From an uncultured bacterium (lineage in GTDB: Bacteria; Vulcanimicrobiota; Xenobia; Xenobiales; Xenobiaceae): DNA of 36,148 nt. The translations under genes were made by a program, and so were the position numbers. How positions within the stretch are numbered: position 1 is the first letter of the stretch; every line of letters starts with the position of its first letter. Where the stretch lies: NCBI GenBank assembly GCA_900313515.1, contig OMRK01000035.1, forward strand, positions 1 through 36,148, given 5' to 3'. Below the pieces are notes generated by a model, which worked only from the letters and a program-made list of their open reading frames with translations, was not told the DNA's origin and ran no database searches. Of this stretch, positions 33,223 to 36,148 are shown piece by piece.

Positions 33223-34158
33223 CTACTTCACTACGTAAGCTCTTTTTATCATGGTAGGCTGCTGATCGGCCGGCAGGCTACGCAGGTAAGCATCTCCTTT
33301 GCTGCCCAGCATACCTTGATCCAAACCCATATCCGGATCGCCCACCGAACGGAAGGCCTTGGCAACTTCCATTCCAGAAACTACTTTGCCAAAAGTGGAG
33401 AAGTTCTGAGTGCGCAAGAAATCGTTATCACCGTAATTTATAAAGACCTGGGTGGAATTAGTGTTAGGCCCTGCCTTGGCAAAAGCCAAAGTGCCCTCTC
33501 CCAAATGGAACAGACTGGGATCATCGTCAAAACACTTTTTACCCCAATCTTTTTTACCCTCACGCCAATTGATACCAAACTGAGCAACGAAGGGACGGGG
33601 CCGTGTTACCACACGGAAAATAGGAGTGTCGTCGTAGAAACCGATTTTAACCAACTCAACAAAACGCTCAGCAGCATTGGGGGCAGCCTCGGGATAGATC
33701 TCTATATCGATATTACCCGCTGTTGTCTCAAAACGAACTAAAGTAAACTTGGTGATAGCTGGAGCATTGCTATCAAAGGGAATAAGCGAACGATACTGGG
33801 CAGACATAGTGCCCTCCTTTTCTGTTTTTGTGTCTACTTGAGCAGCTTCACCTTTCTTAGCAGAAGCTACTTCCGCTTCATCGGCCTTCTTCTGGCTCTG
33901 TTCAGCCGCAGCCTGTTTTTCCTCAGCCTTACCGGTTTCCGACTTTGCAGCCTCGCCATCTTTAGCTTCCGGTTCCACAGTCGATTCGACCTTCGAGGCC
34001 TTGTTGGCCTCAGCCTCTGCATCGCTTCCAGCCTGAGTTTGCACTTGTTCCGACCGACCAGAAGTACCTTCGGCACCTTCCGGAGGCGCCGGCGGCTTGG
34101 CACAGGCGCTGGCCAATAGAACAACAGCTAGAGCAGTGACAGCAATAGATTTATTCAT
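33223..34158 (-). CDS. Exported cyclophilin-type peptidyl-prolyl isomerase, likely lipoprotein
   Basis: Cyclophilins catalyse proline isomerisation during folding. This 311-residue protein starts at ATG 34158 (GGGAG 8 nt upstream; an ATG at 34173 is less likely). It has a signal peptide ending LLASAC, a usable though imperfect lipobox, so it is probably lipid-anchored. Residues about 20-115 are a low-complexity Ala/Glu/Lys linker. The isomerase domain follows: FETTAGNIDIEIYPEAAPNA, PFVAQFGINW, GTLAFAKAGPNTNSTQVFIN and FSTFGKVVSGMEV. The active-site Arg loop (FRVVTRPRPFVAQ) has about three extra residues compared with the usual form. It is a tandem paralogue of the gene upstream. Confidence 0.92.
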   Translation of the reverse strand: MNKSIAVTALAVVLLASACAKPPAPPEGAEGTSGRSEQVQTQAGSDAEAEANKASKVESTVEPEAKDGEAAKSETGKAEEKQAAAEQSQKKADEAEVASAKKGEAAQVDTKTEKEGTMSAQYRSLIPFDSNAPAITKFTLVRFETTAGNIDIEIYPEAAPNAAERFVELVKIGFYDDTPIFRVVTRPRPFVAQFGINWREGKKDWGKKCFDDDPSLFHLGEGTLAFAKAGPNTNSTQVFINYGDNDFLRTQNFSTFGKVVSGMEVAKAFRSVGDPDMGLDQGMLGSKGDAYLRSLPADQQPTMIKRAYVVK

Positions 34159-34234
34159 GGTACTTTCTCCCATTCAAAATGACATGCTTTCAAATAAAAA
34201 CATTTTTGAACCGCCCCTATTTCCAGCCTCCTGC

Positions 34235-34975
34235 CTATTCGCCTTCAACAATTTCAGCCTTTAAAATCATGGTAGGCTGCATACTTTGCGGTAGCTGCTT
34301 GAGATAGGCCCCACCATTACTCCAAAGCACCTGCTGATTTAATCCCATGTTAGGGTCGCCAACCTGCTTAAAATTGTAGGCGTTTTCTAAACCTTTGGTG
34401 ATGACCCCAAAAGTTGAAAAAGTCTGCTCACGCAGGAAATCGTTATTGCCGTAGTTGATAAAAACTTGGGTAGAGTTGATATTAGGGCCGGCCTTGGCAA
34501 AGGCTAAAGTTCCCTCTCCCAAATGGAAAAGGCTAGGATCGTCGTTAAAATTCTTTTCCTTCCAGTCGACCATGCCCTCACGCCAATTGATGCCGAACTG
34601 AGCCACAAAGGGCCGCGGTGTTTTGACAACTCGGAATATAGGCGTATTATCGTAGAAACCTATTTTTACCAATTCCAAGAAACGCTCAGCAGCATTGGGA
34701 GCCGCCTCGGGATAGACTTCTATCTCCAATTCGCCAGCAGTAGTTTGAAAGCGCACCTTAACCACTTTGTTGAGGGTGGGAGCATTGGCCACATTGAACG
34801 GCATAAGATGACCATATTTAGGCTTTGGCGTTGCCTTTTTGACAGCCTGGGCCATCTGCCCGGTTAACTCCGGAGCATCTCCGACAGGCGCAGCCACCGC
34901 CACCTGTCCAACTCCCAGCATACCACCAACCCATACGGCCAAGCCTATGGCTAAGCCAGCAAAAGATTTATTCAT
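34235..34975 (-). CDS. Exported cyclophilin-type peptidyl-prolyl isomerase
   Basis: This 246-residue paralogue of the preceding protein has a plain signal peptide (cleavage after VAVA) and no lipobox or long linker. The isomerase domain includes FQTTAGELEIEVYPEAAPNA, FRVVKTPRPFVAQFGINW with the same inserted residues in the active loop, GTLAFAKAGPNINSTQVFIN and FSTFGVITKG. It probably acts soluble in the periplasm while its neighbour is membrane-tethered. The two lie 76 nt apart in the same direction and arose by duplication. Confidence 0.93.
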   Translation of the reverse strand: MNKSFAGLAIGLAVWVGGMLGVGQVAVAAPVGDAPELTGQMAQAVKKATPKPKYGHLMPFNVANAPTLNKVVKVRFQTTAGELEIEVYPEAAPNAAERFLELVKIGFYDNTPIFRVVKTPRPFVAQFGINWREGMVDWKEKNFNDDPSLFHLGEGTLAFAKAGPNINSTQVFINYGNNDFLREQTFSTFGVITKGLENAYNFKQVGDPNMGLNQQVLWSNGGAYLKQLPQSMQPTMILKAEIVEGE

Positions 34976-35173
34976 TTAAGACCTATCCTCACTTCTTACC
35001 TGATCTTCCCCCTGCACTTAAACCTCAAACCCTTACTCTGTGTTCTTTACAACCACCAATAAGCGGTAATATCCAGCTCGTGCGGTAAGGCCAGACTTGC
35101 CCCAGCGACGCGTTGCCTACTGAAAAGTAACCTCAAGTCCGGGCAGCAAAAACACTCGAGCCTTTGCGATCTA

Positions 35174-35827
35174 TCAGCGACTACCCGGTACATTCTGAGC
35201 TGGTGGCAGCTCCCAGGCGTTCTTTATGTGTGACATATCGTTTAGGGAGATTATGGAAGGATACCCACCATCGTAACGGATACGCACCACTCCAGTGTTG
35301 CCCAGCTCCACGAGCCACTTCCGTTCTCGACTGGGAGGTCCAACAATATTCCAAATAATGGTTCTGATAATGCCACCGTGAGTGAAGGCTATCACCCGGC
35401 CTTCCTTTGGTTTTAAATCGCGCCTCCAAGCTTCGGCTCGATTGGTTACATCCTGAAGACTTTCTTGCGCACCTGGAAAGACATCTCGGTAGGGCTCGCT
35501 CCACCAAGCCTCAATCGCCTTTTGCTCCTGCGCTGAAAGTTCTGCCCACGTACGTCCTTCCACTATACCCATGGGAATTTCCCGAAGACGCGGATCGATA
35601 CGAACATTTTCAAACTTTACGTGCGGCAAGGCTAACTGGGCCGTTTCTAGACACCGGCTCAGATCCGAACTCCAAACCTCGGTAAAATCCACGCCACGCA
35701 GATTTTCCGCCAACGCCCGGGCCTGGGCTCGCCCTTCCTCGTTTAAGTGGATATCGGTATTGCCCTGCCAGCGCTTTTCCTTGTTCCAATCTGTCGATCC
35801 ATGACGCACATACCAAATTTCCAGCAT
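35174..35827 (-). CDS. Histidine phosphatase superfamily protein (phosphoglycerate mutase-like)
   Basis: The 217-residue protein has the catalytic RHG motif at residues 8-10 (YVRHGSTDWNKEKRWQG), the second active His in AFTHGGIIR, and REIPMGIVEGR, as in GpmB/CobC-type phosphatases. It could be alpha-ribazole phosphatase (CobC), which would complete the cobamide loop pathway with cobT and cobU about 5 kb away. However, it is not in that operon, and this superfamily cannot be assigned a substrate from motifs alone. Confidence 0.88.
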   Translation of the reverse strand: MLEIWYVRHGSTDWNKEKRWQGNTDIHLNEEGRAQARALAENLRGVDFTEVWSSDLSRCLETAQLALPHVKFENVRIDPRLREIPMGIVEGRTWAELSAQEQKAIEAWWSEPYRDVFPGAQESLQDVTNRAEAWRRDLKPKEGRVIAFTHGGIIRTIIWNIVGPPSRERKWLVELGNTGVVRIRYDGGYPSIISLNDMSHIKNAWELPPAQNVPGSR

Positions 35828-36097
35828 ATCGAGCCGCTTTGCCAGGGGGTAGTACCAATCCTGCCAGCGCTAAAGATGTGGCCCGCGAAAGCGCTACAGC
35901 ACAGACTTCATCCGGAACAATTCCACCACCAAACAGATTTCATCAATGGAAAGCGCACATTTCCACCACTTACAAAGCACGTCACCTTTCCAAGAATAGA
36001 TACACTCAAGTGAATGTCCCATCCTTGCACCCCATTTGCCACTCAGCTTTAAGCGTCATACAGTCAAACGAAGCATTAATAATATTAAAAATATAAC
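35828..36097. other. Divergent intergenic region, no gene seen
   Basis: These 270 bases separate the histidine phosphatase (minus) from the promoter at the right edge. Short frames carry no recognisable product. Base composition shifts from balanced to strongly AT-rich after about 36060. Confidence 0.45.
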
Positions 36098-36148
36098 TTA
36101 CATTTTGTAATATTTATGATATAATACTAACAAAGGAGGATGGTTATA
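36098..36148 (+). promoter_or_regulatory. Strong promoter with operator-like dyad and ribosome binding site for a gene beyond the window
   Basis: TTACAT (36098-36103) and a perfect TATAAT (36120-36125) are 16 nt apart, with an extended -10 TG at 36117-36118. The dyad TTACA-TTT-TGTAA (36098-36110) overlaps the -35, as repressor operators do. AAAGGAGG (36132-36139) follows at once. An ATG at 36140 abuts it and is too close to be the start, so the gene probably begins just past the window. Confidence 0.7.

Overview
The window comes from a bacterial chromosome with an outer membrane. Most genes lie on the minus strand. The main clues are an MlaE-MlaF-MlaD lipid transport set whose MlaD carries a C-terminal beta-barrel-like region, several Sec signal peptides, the DXP isoprenoid enzyme IspG, and a ribosomal protein/RNA polymerase block followed by energy-coupling-factor (ECF) transporter genes and truA. 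That last gene order is typical of Firmicutes and related Terrabacteria. The species cannot be named from sequence alone. A deep-branching diderm lineage of the Terrabacteria kind (Negativicutes-like, Vampirovibrionia-like or Eremiobacterota-like) fits, but this is inference.

Layout, left to right. 1-8.6 kb holds a scattered ECF transporter operon (truA fragment, ecfT, ecfA2, ecfA1). Between its parts sit proC, a GT4 glycosyltransferase and a small accessory island (about 1.9-5.1 kb). The island has an RTX-like protein with an 11-residue repeat, a small double glycine-zipper protein and a 93-residue orphan. 8.6-13.8 kb is the translation/transcription core: rplQ, rpoA, rpsD, rpsK, rpsM, rpmJ, map, adk, with no infA between map and rpmJ. 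13.9-15.8 kb has a GNAT acetyltransferase convergent with a Ser/Thr protein kinase. 16.1-19.3 kb is mlaE-mlaF-mlaD. 19.7-23.2 kb is a 945-residue helical protein of unknown function followed by nth. 23.2-26.0 kb has an exported TPR protein divergent from a J-domain/TPR protein. 26.1-27.9 kb has an RNA methyltransferase divergent from an exported protein that may have a tandem BamE-like fold. 27.9-32.7 kb reads (minus strand) ispG, three DsrE/TusD-superfamily genes, cobT, cbiR, cobU, a corrinoid salvage/remodelling group. 33.2-35.0 kb has two tandem exported cyclophilins. 35.2-35.8 kb is a histidine phosphatase. The right edge is an AT-rich promoter firing out of the window.

The most unusual part is the 1.9-5.1 kb island. 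The RTX-like gene and the glycine-zipper gene share promoter-like sequence, a hairpin just before the ribosome binding site and an identical GGAGGTTTC leader, and their proteins share a glycine-zipper segment. They look like a co-expressed pair. Other notable points are an apparent AUU start for ecfT, the transenvelope-type MlaD, and a DsrEFH-like trio embedded between ispG and cobamide genes.
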